A DNA stretch of 64,000 nucleotides from Loripinus fragilis (GCA_964019695.1 OZ026520.1:34847620-34911619); one strand, 5' to 3'. Shown: positions 46,546-57,984, counted from the stretch's first letter. Made by a program: numbers and translations. The notes: a model not told the origin generated them from the letters alone.

Positions 46546-47689
46546 AAAATACAACTGTTTTTTGGTACTTTTTAGAAGCATATCGAAAAGAATGTGTACC
46601 TAAACAGATGCTTCTATTTCAAATAAGAAATAATTGTAGGCTGAAACAGGACCTACTGTTATGTGCATCAATTACTACATTTTCGATATTTTATTCACTT
46701 GTTTAATCCTTTTCATTCTGGATACCTGCAGACGGGTATTTTAGCAAACAGTGAAGACCCATATAAAGTGCCGCCTGATGCGGCATTTCATCAGTGTCTG
46801 CCATGTTTGCTAGGATGAAAACAATCTTCAGGGACAGAAATATATCATTTTATAGAAAATTTAAAGGGAACCGTTTAAAATACTATATGGACAATTCCAT
46901 ACTGTTTCTTTAAATATCTATGGGATATTCCGTCAGAATGAAAAGGGTTATGATGTAAACATTTGATCACAAAGATAGTTCAGTGATGATGACAGTAATT
47001 GATACCGTACTTCAATGCTCGCATATACAAAAGGAAGTAGATGAAAGCTTAGACCAACTTGGATGTCATACAATAGTCTGCATGCCCGGTTTTTAAATCC
47101 AACCACGGTTTCTAGCTATGGTTTCCTCTTTTAATTGCACGACGGTGGGTCAGGCCTCAGACTCAATGACGGCTCTGACGTAAAGCTTTAATCAATGGGT
47201 TGGTACCTGATGCTTATCTGTAGCTGGGCCCACTGTGGCTTAACTTGAGGTTTTCTTTAGCTCTGACTATCTGTGAGTCGCGAAGCTTTGGTACCAGTAA
47301 AATGCATTTAAGCCCCGCTCCCCCAGTGGACTAGGCTGCTGCCCATTCTAAGGCGGTGGATCTGTTGTTGATGATTTGTTGTTGATTGTAACTCCCCTTT
47401 AGAGAGTCTTAATTGTTGTATGTTTTGTTGTACGTTACTTTATGTCCCTTCTAGTTTTTCAAGCATCTTGATGGGGAAGAGACAGCTGGTTGCTTTACTT
47501 GGTTTGTCTTAATAGTGTCTCGTGATTGTTGTGTGGCTCTTCATCGCGGTGCTATGGCTTTGTCTGCGGTTTGTGATCATGGTATTTTCTGATCATACTC
47601 ACTTACTATAAAGACCTCTAGCCCCAATGGTTATGTCAGCATGGGCGTTTAAAGGAGGCTTTAGCGAATAAGTACCAAAATTGCATGTG

Positions 47690-47905
47690 CTGGTCTTGAC
47701 CCTTATAAGCCTAGCTTCCATTTTATGGGACATATAATAGGCAAACAGGACAGACCCAGATCCGACACAACAGTGTCTGAATAGTCTCCACTGTTTGCTT
47801 AAAATTTGTTTTATAAATAAAATGTGAAAAAATGAAAAATACCACCCAACACCCCTAAATTTTGAAAAAAAAGCTCGTATAAGGGTAGAACAATCCATTT
47901 GGCTT
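47690..47905. repeat. GCAAACAGTG-family element, diverged
   Basis: 'cttataagcctagcttcca', 'tgggacatataataggcaaa', 'tctccactgtttgctt' and 'taccacccaacacccctaaa' follow the order of the copy at 56,330-56,570. The hairpin core is degraded. It is adjacent to the Ig4 second-half exon. Confidence 0.65.
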
Positions 47906-47972
47906 AAATGTGTTCCGTATATCTAGCTTATGTGCAATAAGTACCAAAATATTTTGTGCTGGCCTAAATTAC

Positions 47973-48119
47973 CTCGAATGTAGATGGCTGTATTAGTGAA
48001 AACATAGCCATATTTGTTGGTAGCATTGCACTGGATAGTCATCTGGTCATTCACTGTAAGGTTCCTCAATATCAAGATGCCTGGATCACGCTTTATGATT
48101 TCATAGTTGATTGTCGCTG
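47973..48119 (-). CDS. Ig4 exon, second half
   Basis: The acceptor is 'catatgtag' (or three bases later at 'cag'). Coding: TINYEIIKRDPGILILRNLT, NDQMTIQCNATNKYGYVFTN, TAIYIR; donor CGAG|gtaatt, phase 1. QCNATNKYGYV is a clear strand F-G of an L1-family Ig4. NLT and NAT are sequons. 147 bp (or 144). It joins the ShKT exon in phase. Confidence 0.85.
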
Positions 48120-48254
48120 CTACATATGATTCTGAAAAGTTGGAAATAACTCATTTAACCCTTTTCATGTTGGATGCGTTTATGTACTACACTCCTCTCC
48201 ATTTGTATCCAAATAACACACAGCATTCATGGTATAAGCATTTTGTTTCAAAAG

Positions 48255-48335
48255 CAGAGTTAAAAAATAGTGTAGATCCAGATCAGCTGGCTTCTTAGAA
48301 GCCAGTTGATCTGGATCTACGCTGTTTTTAAAAAC
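48255..48335. repeat. near-perfect hairpin
   Basis: 'aaaaaatagtgtagatccag', 'atcagctggcttct' is inverted as 'agaagccagttgat', 'ctggatctacgctgttttt'. It lies in the Ig4 intron. There is no T-rich terminator context. Confidence 0.85.
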
Positions 48336-48409
48336 ATGATACACATGGGTTTATAATGTTATGGGTTGAAGAAAACATAGGGAACGAAATCATGCATACG
48401 GAACCACAG

Positions 48410-48513
48410 TCAGCTATAAATAACTCCAATACAAAGGAAGCCTACAAGAAAAGTTAAACCTCCAGCTCTCTCTTCTTCAATGCTACAGATGAAAGTTGGT
48501 GCTATTGAGGAAG
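48410..48513 (-). CDS. candidate alternative terminal exon, hydrophobic C-terminus
   Basis: Acceptor 'atatattgtgtag' is followed in phase 1 by SSIAPTFICSIEEERAGG and LTFLVGFLCIGVIYS, then TGA. The 17-18 residue hydrophobic end could be a membrane anchor or GPI signal. It lies between the two Ig4 exons, so it would be spliced from the phase-1 donor of Ig3 (52,586) or of Ig4 first half (50,102). Phase fits both. It may be chance. Confidence 0.3.
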
Positions 48514-49224
48514 CTACACAATATATACATGGAAACACATTGAGCGATTTGCCTGTGGTAAAAAATAAATAAAAAACAAAAATGAAAACAACGTTTGTTA
48601 ATTGGTACTACCCCGATATGTCCCGGATGTGGCACGAAAACATTATTACGCAATCACATGTTCACATATATCATGGAATATTCAAAAAACTGAACCCCCT
48701 CTGGATCCGTCACTGAAGTGGACCCATCTACACGGTGGTATATAGGCTAAAGTTTGGTCTGAGCCCTCAGCATCTTTCATGCGCGGATCCAGAAAGTTTG
48801 GTAAAGGGAGGTCAAGTAGAAACCCATTATATAACTAAAACTGATGGCGTTTCGCAGGCGAGCTAATGATGACCAAATATTGAATGCTGACTGGGTAGCT
48901 TTGTGATTTTCAAGGGGGTCCAGACCAGTATTCCTGAGGAGACCTATTGTTTTGAGGCTTTTTAGGGCGTGGTCTAGACCACCTGTCCCCGCCACCTCCG
49001 GATCCGCACATGATCTTCCATATTTTGCGTATGCAATAAGGAAATATCTGATGAAACTTCGCAGATATGCATGCTACTCGAAGTCTTGGCAACTCACCTA
49101 TGTAATAAGTATAAAATTCCATGTTATGTGCATGGCCATTATTAATCTCTTATAATTTGATTAGGGTTCTTGAACCACATTGTTGGGAGGCTAGCATAAA
49201 CAGATGCCTTGCCTGTTGCTTTGA

Positions 49225-49500
49225 AATATGGACTGACAGGATATAAAGAGAATACTTGGTGAGTGTCTTTTGATAACAAGTTTACCAGCCAAGGCTTTGA
49301 GAACGATTGCTGACATCTCTAGGCTATCCGAGATATTTAGAATACTAGGTGGGTATCTTTTGATATCAAGTTTACCAGGCAAGGCTTCGAGAAAGCTTGT
49401 TGACATCGCGAGGCTTGCTGAGATATAGAGAATACCAGGTGAGTGTCTTTTGATATTAAGTTTACAAGGCAATGCTTTGAGAACGTTTGTTGGCTGAGCG
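49225..49500. repeat. 90-bp minisatellite, about three copies
   Basis: 'gagaatac', '(g/a)ggtga', 'gtgtcttttgata', 'aagtttaccag', 'caaggctt' and 'gttgacatc' recur with a 90-bp period at about 49,247, 49,337 and 49,427. It is in the intron between the Ig4 halves. The 93-residue open frame over it is due to the multiple-of-three period. Confidence 0.8.
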
Positions 49501-50101
49501 ATTCAACCAGAACTTGGTAAACTTGATATCCAAAGAAGCAAACCTTGTATTCTATTTATCAGTTTACCCATTGTTTCACTCGTCAAACTAGTGGTTATGA
49601 CGTAATTTCAGATGTTTGTGTTGATTCAGCGTTATTAGCGACGTCATTAGCGACGTCATTCAATAATTGCAACGTCATCTTGACCTGATAAAGTCACATA
49701 TTGTGAGATAGACAACTTTTATCAGACTACGTGCAACAATGCAGTTAATATGAGAGGTAACTGATAAATGTGAATATGATACCTCAGACCTTCATTCTGG
49801 AGCAGAACAGCTATGTTTGATTTTTGAGATGGGTATGCGGCTGCGAATACTACTTGTATAAGACTAGGGGCCCATGCATGAGATATTGCGCATACATATA
49901 CTCTGTACTACATGTTACTTTTGATCTCACAATCATGATGACTTTGACATTCGAAATGGCATCCCTGAAACATTTATGGGGCGGACAGGATATGGACAGG
50001 ATATATGCGCCAGTCAGGATACATGTTATTTCAACTTCTCTCTTATGGAAAGAATCACTCAAACAAATCGATCTATCTTAGCATTGCTGGGCTATGCCTA
50101 C

Positions 50102-50251
50102 CACTTATTTCTATTCCATTGATGTACCAAGTGTATACTGGTTTGGGTATACCGTAAGCATTGCAGACAACTCGTACTCTATCTGCCCCTCTCTCTGCAA
50201 TTGTAATTTCTTGATCCCTATGCCCATATGCCCACGACCATCTTGGTTTAC
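50102..50251 (-). CDS. Ig4 exon, first half
   Basis: Acceptor 'ctgaattttgcag', then KPRWSWAYGHRDQEITI, RVRVVCNAYGIPKPVYTWYI and NGIEIS; donor G|gtaggc, phase 1. VVCNAYGIPKP with TWYINGIEI is characteristic of L1/neuroglian Ig4. 150 bp, exactly 50 codons. Confidence 0.87.
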
Positions 50252-51053
50252 CTGCAAAATTCAGCGTAAGAAACATTTATCTGAAGTGGCATTAACACAG
50301 CAGCAGTAGATTAGCTCAAAATGCAAAGTATTTTTTTAATTAAGGGCGGGTGGTAGGGGCGAGTCTAATGGTGCCTATCAGTGATTTTCAATTCCTCCCT
50401 TACACTTAGAATAGTGTCTAATAATCTTACTATTTTGTTCCTAGGAATGCGTAAAATGATAGAAAGAATTGTCGAACTTTACAAAACTTGGAACAAGACA
50501 ATTGATTTCATCCCTAAGTGATCAAATTCAACCCAGAAATATTTGGAGTTAAACGTTTGTTACAAGCCTAGGTCAAATGTCAAGCACTTTGATACATGTT
50601 AGGCGTATTTCATGTTATCACCTTTACTCTTCGACCCAGCAAAACTGCCAGCCTGGTCGTTGAGCCTGAGGTGGGCCCAAACTGCTTGTTCCCCAAAATT
50701 TTAGGCATAGTTAAACTGATAATTATATGATTAAATCCTTACCGCGAGATTTTGAGAGTCATGTTTTAACCGACACAGCCTATCCATGTGCCGTTACATG
50801 TTATGGACGGATTTGGTACCTTACATAGTTACACTTGTTATGGGCTAAATTGATCTGTCTCTATCGCTCTCAGTTATGGCTTGTCCATGTAAATTGAATA
50901 TAAATACCCCTTGACTTTGAATGGCAACACAATTTAGTGCTTTACTTTCGTATATTGTAATTTACACAAGATTGTTTTAATGCTCCGTCAGGACCTCACA
51001 GAAAACCATGTTTGGTCCCAATACGAGGGTTGTCCCAGTAAACAATGGACTTA

Positions 51054-51406
51054 AGGTCAACCTTAAAAATATATCTGTCTGCTGTGCTCCTACCCATCAA
51101 TTTCAGTTTGGGTAGGTAGGTAGGTCTTTTTCTTTTAGAAATTCAGCATAATTTAATGACCTTCTTACTACCACTTTTAGAGGTCTACACATGCTGTACA
51201 TAAGGTAAGAATGCATATAATAACAGTCTTGTAACCTTTCTTCAATCAAAATACAGCTTTTAATAATTTTAAAGAAGGGTTTGTTAACAGAATTAGAGAA
51301 AAAGAAAAAAAAAAGATTCTCAGAAAGGCAATATTTTTTGGGGGGTAGGGCCTGTTTTGGGTGGGTAGATAGGAGCACGGCAAACCAACATTTTTAAGGT
51401 CGGCCC
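51054..51406. repeat. TIR element about 350 bp
   Basis: 'aggtcaaccttaaaaatata' and 'gtgctcctaccca' at the left are inverted as 'tgggtagataggagcac' and 'catttttaaggtcg' at the right. It is intronic. The rest of the 50,252-52,585 intron shows only the partial repeat at 52,085. Confidence 0.7.
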
Positions 51407-52084
51407 AAGTTATAAAACGAGAATGGGTATCAGGAATTCTATGAAATTTGTATTATATGTTCATTAACATCTAGGACACATAACAATATGTACAAATATG
51501 GATGGAATAACAGTAGATGAAAGTGTACACCTGTTTAAATATTGTATAGATAAATAAAATAAAATAAATAGATAACTTGAACTTTTACTTAACGGTGTCT
51601 CAGCACATGGGAGCATGTCACAAACTATTTTGCTATATTTTCAGAGAGGGTGGTCAAATGTTTTGTTTTATTTCTTTCTACATTAACTTTTATGGAAATA
51701 ATTATTGCAATCTATTTGTTGAGAAAGTCTCCCTGGTAAAAGTAATGAACAAACGTTTAGTTTAGATATGTTTGGCAAACAAACAAGCGCAATCTTTTAG
51801 ATAAGATACAAGACAACATATTTACCATTAAAATAACTGACAGAAAAATAACATGTATCCGTTAATTTGACGAAAAGGAACTTGTCTTTATGGTATTACT
51901 AAAATAGTTTTGCACAAAATCCGTTTGATGATACTAGTGACTATTCTGCTAATTATTTTACATTAACAGAACGTGGTTTCATGTGTTTGATTAGCCATAA
52001 AGTATTGAAAGTCTAATCTTTGCGCCATACCGTTCTTATAACGTTAGCATTTTCTTAGGCATGATATAAGTAAGAAAGTCGATA

Positions 52085-52175
52085 AAGATCAGGAATCAAC
52101 ACAACCAAGTACCACACCTGACACAGGATGCCATATGGGAAAGTGACAAAACACAATCAAACATCACAAACAATA
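52085..52175. repeat. dispersed repeat, copy 3 (partial)
   Basis: Only the first about 90 bp of the family ('agatcaggaatcaacacaac', 'ccacacctgacacaggatg') remains. Confidence 0.6.
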
Positions 52176-52585
52176 TGTAGGCATGATAAATCGTCTATAA
52201 AATCAACGCCGATGACGGAAATCGCTTCATTTTCAACAATATACATTGAATACTCACTAGTTGATGTGGCAATGCATTGTGTGAAATATAACCGCGAAAT
52301 TTAATTGAATGTACAGTACTATTTGGACTAGATGAATTTCATTACAAAGATTTCGACGTGCTCTGTACACGCTGACACACCGCAAAGTATTGGTTCATAG
52401 CTCTGTTACCTAAATTATGATTCCACACATATTTGTACAAACTATTTCCTTGATGTTTATAAACACATCCTTAAAATATGATAGCATTACTGATGCACAG
52501 TCTCGTATTTTAACAAAAGTTCATGATTTACTGGGAAAACTCTCGTATTTAGACTTATATTATATCACGGAACATAAAATACTAC

Positions 52586-52779
52586 CTTCCATTTTGAGTT
52601 CGATTTCTACTGAGACTGGTGCATTGGTCTCTGAGTTATTGGCTGAACAGATATATGTATCAACGTCCCATTTCTGCATACGTGATATACGGAGCTGTTT
52701 TCCCCATCCAAACTGGCTTGCTCTTTGCTGTAGATTTCCATAATATCCCTTTCGTGACCAGGAGACCTGGGGTGTTGGG
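52586..52779 (-). CDS. Ig3 exon, second half
   Basis: Acceptor 'ttatctttgtcag', then PTPQVSWSRKGYYGNLQQ, GWGKQLRISRMQKWDVDTYI, CSANNSETNAPVSVEIELKM; donor GAAG|gtagta, phase 1. It holds the core Trp and the DVDTYIC strand-F signature, where the usual Gly is replaced by Asp/Thr. NNS is a sequon. 194 bp fits phases 2 to 1. Confidence 0.87.
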
Positions 52780-52924
52780 CTGACAAAGATAACAAGTAAA
52801 ATCAAAGCAACGTTTAAACAAAGTTAATCACTACTTTCAGCATGTGTGAGTATCAAGCGCAAATACAGCTTACTCAAATAATGAGGGATTTTAATTCCAA
52901 AAAAAAACGCTAGCCAGCTGTGTG

Positions 52925-52985
52925 AGAACGCAATATTCAAAGAAAGCATTTTTCACATACTCGTATGTGAAAAATGCTTTCTGTG
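52925..52985. repeat. short perfect hairpin
   Basis: 'agaaagcatttttcacatac' is inverted as 'gtatgtgaaaaatgctttct' with a 'tc' centre. Intronic. Confidence 0.85.
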
Positions 52986-53313
52986 AATTCTGCGGAATTC
53001 TGCGTACTCACATAGCTTTTGTACTATTTCATAAGACAGTGAATAGAATGGCTAATCGCTCTTCACGGATGCAGAGGATGAGCTGCTCTGTTGTTGTCCA
53101 CATGTTTAAAGCCACGATGTCAAAATGTTTACTTCTGTAGAAGCAAATAAGGTAAATTGCTTCTCACAGAAAAGTTATTTATTTGAACAAATTAAGAGAT
53201 GATGTTATAATAGAGGCGATTTTTATTGCTCCCGATGTTGGTGGGGGTTTGTGTTTGGTTCTTGTTTAGTAATGCTGTACTAAGTGTCATTTCTAGTTTT
53301 TTTCAATCACCTC

Positions 53314-53316
<3 letters not shown>

Positions 53317-53369
<53 letters not shown>
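53317..53369. repeat. (GA)n microsatellite
   Basis: A pure GA run of 53 bases in the Ig3 intron. Confidence 0.97.
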
Positions 53370-53371
<2 letters not shown>

Positions 53372-53955
53372 GGTTACTTTACTTTAATTGTGTTCTTTCT
53401 GTCATGTGGCTGTTTGTGTGTTGTGTTCTTTTCTCGAGATGCCCTGTGTTGGTTTGTGGTCTGTGATTGTGGCATTTCTTGGTCATACTTATTTCTAACA
53501 TATAATGTTGAGAAAAAAAAACGCACACCGCGATTCTCTCCAAAATAGCGTTATTACATTAAGATTACAATGCTCAAAATTGCCGATTATTTATGTCAGC
53601 CGTAGGAGAGATTATACCGCCCCTGCAAACTTTAGCCTAAAGCGCAAGAGATACAATAAAGTTGGTGGTTTGAAATAGTTATATCATGGTGTGTCAACCT
53701 GTATGGGATATAATCCACTCGCTATATTATTGTTAGCAAATATTAACTGTTGTTTTGTTTGTTTGTTTTTGGTTGCAGAAGAAAATGAATATCTGACACA
53801 CAAAAAAACGAAACTCAGGAACTCTGCATTTAAAAACAAAAATGATGAGCTACTGCAATAATGATATATATGAAACATTTCTACCTGTTATTATTATAGT
53901 TATTTTCCGGATCAATACAATGGAACAGAACATACCCTTTAAAGCAGTTACTTAC

Positions 53956-54055
53956 TTGCCTCCAAAGATGCACTCAAGGGTAACATCTTCATCTTCAAAC
54001 CCTATCATAGGAGACGGTGATTTGTTCAGTATAAAGGGAGCCTTTAATTCAGCTT
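53956..54055 (-). CDS. Ig3 exon, first half
   Basis: Acceptor 'atatatttcag', then AELKAPFILNKSPSP and GFEDEDVTLECIFGG; donor AA|gtaagt, phase 2. TLECIFGG holds the B-strand Cys. 100 bp. The next exon supplies Asn then PTPQVSWSRKG, giving the usual G-x-P-x-P-x-x-x-W. A MITE starts at 54,065, inside the acceptor region. Confidence 0.82.
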
Positions 54056-54061
54056 CTGAAA

Positions 54062-54273
54062 TATATTGAGCCGCGACATGTGATTTCCAACAATATGGCA
54101 TTCTGATAAGTGTAGACTCAGACGAGCCTGTGCAACCTCCTTTTAAGCTTAGAAACTCCAAATGATGTCCGGTCAGTAGCTTAACAGTCATAAAATATTT
54201 AAATTGGTCTGAGCCTTTGCTGGTCGCACATACTACATTGTTGGAAATATCATGTCGCGGCTCAATTATTATA
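54062..54273. repeat. MITE of the TTGAGCCGCGACATG family, uninterrupted copy
   Basis: About 210 bp with terminal inverted repeats 'attgagccgcgacatgtgat' / 'atcatgtcgcggctcaat'. It contains the empty target site for the 44,215 element. It abuts the splice acceptor of the Ig3 first-half exon. Confidence 0.85.
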
Positions 54274-54984
54274 CAGAAATTATTTTTAAGTAGCAATACT
54301 CAAGGTGGGGAATCCACGTGACCATTTGATTTGTAACACGAGTATTGTTGACGTTTTGGTCTCGATTCAAGGCAAGCCTTTAAGAAATATCTCCCGTTAT
54401 ACCTAACCTACTTTATTCAAATAAAGTGCAAAGAAAAACGCAAATCGACTCATCCAACTTACATTTTTATAGACCTAATAATTGTTTACTATAGAAACCT
54501 GACGTGTTCCAATCGCTGATAGTTGTACATTTCATCTAATTTTAACGTGTCGCAATGCAGCTGATCGTTGACCAGTCACTGGCAGCGGGCTTCATTTTCA
54601 TTTTTGCATAGATGTCTATTCGTATAGCTGTTTACACCCATTGTCAAATGAACGAAAATCTATGTTCAAATCAGGAGATTCACGTGCTGTTTGAACATGG
54701 GTCTGAACTTGAAAATACTTAAAATGAGCCCTGCATTATTTTTCATGACGTTATACGGAAAGCGTCGCGGACCAGATTTAGCATTTCGCCGAGGTTTTTG
54801 TTCGCGAAAACATTGCGTACGGTTATGACGTTACGACGTTCGAAAGTAAACAGCCGACGCCATTTTGTTTAGAGAAATCCAGTGTAAGAAAATGGACAAT
54901 TTAATGTTTCAGCAGTGTTTTCAGTGCGAATTTGGTTGGAATAAGGTAAAATATGCAAGAATAACGATCACACATGTTTGTTTC

Positions 54985-55090
54985 ATTGCATTAACATTTG
55001 CCAGGTCCCTCGGAAGATGTTTGAACACTCGGCCTATCGGCCTCGTGTTCAAACAGCTTCCTCGGGACCCGGCAAATGTTAACGCATGAA
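54985..55090. repeat. hairpin element
   Basis: 'cattaacatttgccaggtcc', 'ctcgga' and 'tgtttgaacac' invert as 'gtgttcaaaca', 'ctcgggacccggcaaatgtt'. The loop is 'tcggcctatcggcctc'. Confidence 0.85.
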
Positions 55091-55560
55091 AAAACATGTG
55101 TGATCCCTATATTAATACATGGCAGCAGATTTAAGCCCGGTTAAGCACATCGTCAGCAAGTTGAGATGAGGTCGCTTTCAGTAACGGAATATTTAAGAAG
55201 GTGCATAACATTCTTTTCTGTGTATTCACGTTAACCAAGGATTGAGTGTGATAATGTGTTGCACCTCTCACTACCAAACACTGAAAATAATGTTATTAGG
55301 GGAGTTTACTAGTCATAAATGCATAGCTAACTGTACATATGGGCCAGTGTGCGAGAGTGTGCCAGTGTGCGAGAGTTCGGCAAGCAATTATGACTCAGGC
55401 GAGTCTGACTCGTCAGAGCCTTTGCTGCTCACATTAATGATTTTATGGCTATTATAATAGATAAAGACACAGACCGAACATTAGACCTCTAGCTTTGCTG
55501 GATATATCAGCATGGTCGGTTAAAGGAGGCTTTGTGCATATGCATTAATATGCAATAAGT

Positions 55561-55633
55561 ACATACCAAAATCTCGAGTAATGGCAAACATGATAGTCAT
55601 ATTACTTCACTTTTTGCTTACTGTAAAGGCGGC
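55561..55633. repeat. rearranged duplicate of the Ig2 exon flank
   Basis: 55,561-55,600 is a direct copy of 56,152-56,191 (intron just past the Ig2 second-half donor). 55,601-55,633 is an inverted copy of 56,119-56,151. The two halves, adjacent in the source, are adjacent here but one is flipped. Confidence 0.8.
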
Positions 55634-55799
55634 GCCTCATGAATGCGTAATTAGGACTAGTCAACTTTAGGCATAGGTACAAGCTGAAAAGGAGGCGTGG
55701 TTTTATTCAAAAGTAACTTTATTATCTTGTGTCACCACCTCAGTCATTATTTAGTCCTTAAAACGCCAGCGAAATAACTGCATCTGAAAATGTCTATGT

Positions 55800-55885
55800 A
55801 ACATAGGCAAAGAGGCAAACATTGTGGACCAAGATCAGACTGCTCCTACAGGAGCAGTCTGATCTGGGTCCACACTGTTTGACTG
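55800..55885. repeat. hairpin of GCAAACAGTG-like type
   Basis: 'aaacattgtggaccaagatc', 'agactgctcct' is inverted as 'aggagcagtct', 'gatctgggtccacactgttt'. A relative is at 60,015-60,075. Confidence 0.75.
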
Positions 55886-56193
55886 TGAGGCTTCAAATAT
55901 TTTAGTGGACGACAAAAACATACATTTTGTGGTTATGTGCTTTAAGGGTTAATAAATGTGAGTTCAGTGTGTATACGGTTAGGATTTTCATGAAATGCAT
56001 GCACGTTTGCTCGGCTCAAAAAGCTTATTAACTCTTTACCAAATTATAAATAAAACCAGATTTCCCTTCCAAAGCAGATGGAATAGCCGAACCACACCCA
56101 GGTATTAATATTAAAGTTGCCGCCTTTACAGTAAGCGAAAAGTCAAGTAATACATACCAAAATCTCGAGTAATGGCAAACATGATAGTCATAC

Positions 56194-56316
56194 CTATCGA
56201 ATCTATAATCAGCATATTCGCATAATACTCAGTATTAGATCGAGTGACTGGATTTGCAGCTATGCATACGTAGTGACCTTCGTCTTCAGGTATAACATTG
56301 GAAAAGCAGAGATTAT
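56194..56316 (-). CDS. Ig2 exon, second half
   Basis: A strong acceptor 'ttttttgttttcag' is followed by NLCFSNVIPEDEGHYVCIAA and TRSNTEYYANMLIID, ending ATAG|gtatga. DEGHYVC is the D-x-G-x-Y-x-C signature of strand F. Entry phase 1 fits the exit of 61,192, giving Asn at the join. 123 bp keeps phase 1. A GCAAACAGTG-family element begins only about 20 bp upstream of the acceptor. Confidence 0.85.
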
Positions 56317-56329
56317 CTGAAAACAAAAA

Positions 56330-56570
56330 ATAACCCATATAAGCCTAGAGTCCTTTTTGTGGGACATAGGCAAACAGTGCAAACCTAGATCAGACGCCGC
56401 AAAATGCGGCGTTTGATCAGGGTCTCCACTGTTTGCTTACAGAATGTTCTATTGAAATTTGAATAAAACTTTAAAAAAATACCACCCGATAACCCTTAAA
56501 CTGGAAATAGACTGATCCGATTGATAAAAGTGGGAAATTCCATTCCGCTTAAATAGGTAAATACAAAAGC
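56330..56570. repeat. GCAAACAGTG-family element, orientation 1
   Basis: 'aacccatataagcctagagt', 'gtgggacataggcaaacagt', then a hairpin 'gatcagacgccgc'/'gcggcgtttgatc', then 'actgtttgcttacagaatgt' and 'accacccgataaccctta'. It starts about 14 bp beyond the Ig2 second-half acceptor. Confidence 0.8.
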
Positions 56571-56639
56571 GGTAATCATGGAAACATCGAAAATTTCATC
56601 AGTGCCAAAAACAGCTCGCTGAACTTCTCGAAGCAATCA

Positions 56640-56880
56640 ACTTGTTTTAACCCCATTAAGCCGAATGGACTTGCCTACCAAGTATCAATAGGAAAAGCCC
56701 AATTTCAAATTTAGGGGTGTTAAGTGGTATTTGTCACTTTTATCTAAATTTTAAAAGAGCATTCTGTAAGCAAACACTGGAGACCCTGATCAGACGCCGC
56801 GTTCTGCGGCGTCTGAACTGAGTCTGCACTGTTTGCCTATGTCCCACAAAAAGGACGCTATGCTTATATGGGTTAATCAA
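56640..56880. repeat. GCAAACAGTG-family element, orientation 2
   Basis: Reverse-oriented copy of 56,330-56,570: 'taggggtgttaagtggtatt', 'cattctgtaagcaaacactg', the same hairpin core, 'gtttgcctatgtcccacaaa' and 'gcttatatgggtt'. The two form a tail-to-tail pair about 70 bp apart. Confidence 0.8.
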
Positions 56881-57505
56881 GTCAATCGACCATTTCTGCC
56901 GGTTAACTGACATGTGGATGTTCCCCAAAAGTTCCTCTTTTGAAAACTGTAGATGCTGATCAGCAAACCAGCCAATCATTATGCATCTTGCTTTCCTTGC
57001 CGCTTGTGAATCTATTTTGCTAACTGGATCATGTTATCAGCTGGAACCCATGAATGAACACGAATGAGGCATATACATTAATTTAGTTAGTTTAAGTCTT
57101 TTCCATGAAACATGCAATTTCCTCCGTTTCTATGTGCGTTTCTATTATATCCCTTTTGAAAAATACTGAATACCTGCTGATGTGTACCTTGGCAAACAAT
57201 GGAGACCCTGGTGAAATGCACTGTTTTAGGTCTAAACTGTTTGCAAAGATAAAAAAAAAATCTTCAATGACAGAAATACATCGTGAAAGAGTTTTCTAAC
57301 TGTGGACAAACCTTAAAATGAAACATGGTCAATCTCATCCTTATTGTATCAAGATCAAGATAATTTATTGATGAATCGCCAAAACTGACACCTGCAATTG
57401 GAGAAATTAGTCTCTAGCTCTAACCAGGGAAGTAAACTTAGCAACACAATCGTCTGCAATTTCAGCAGGGGAAATGACAGATTCTGGGGGCGTTCCAATG
57501 TAAGT

Positions 57506-57805
57506 TAGGGTGCAAAGATCAGGAATCGATACAATCAAGTACCACACCTAAACCAGAATACCAATGGGAAAGTAACAAACTCATAGAGTCCCCCAAACGA
57601 GAGCTAAGAGGTCAGCCCTTTTCCAGCAAGTGACTACAAGGCACAAATAAACAGACGCGCACAAACGCATAGCAAACACAAGACAAAGACATAAAAAATC
57701 CACAAAAGAAGTACCGCCTTGCAACAGCCAATAAAATATTTTACTGGAGGGCTGAAACCGGTTTAACGGTGGACCAACCTCACCCTTAGTTCAGATGTGG
57801 ATCAA
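57506..57805. repeat. dispersed repeat, copy 4
   Basis: The fullest copy of the family: 'agatcaggaatcgatacaat', 'accgccttgcaac', 'attttactggagggctgaaa' and 'ttagttcagatgtgg'. It lies in the long intron between the two Ig2 exons. Confidence 0.7.
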
Positions 57806-57984
57806 GACACATAGATGTTTGGTTTGCATGAAAGATATCTAACTTATCAATGCATCATCGCATTACCAATCCCTTATCGTCATTGGGTAGAGGCTGTCTT
57901 TATAAATATCTGTTCCAGCTGTAGGAATTTGAAATGCCATTGAGTGGTGATTTCTTCCACTCTGAGTTAAGGGGATGAGGCCTG

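Noticed and set aside
53284..53466. Frame containing an Arg/Glu repeat
   Set aside because: Produced by the (GA)n microsatellite.
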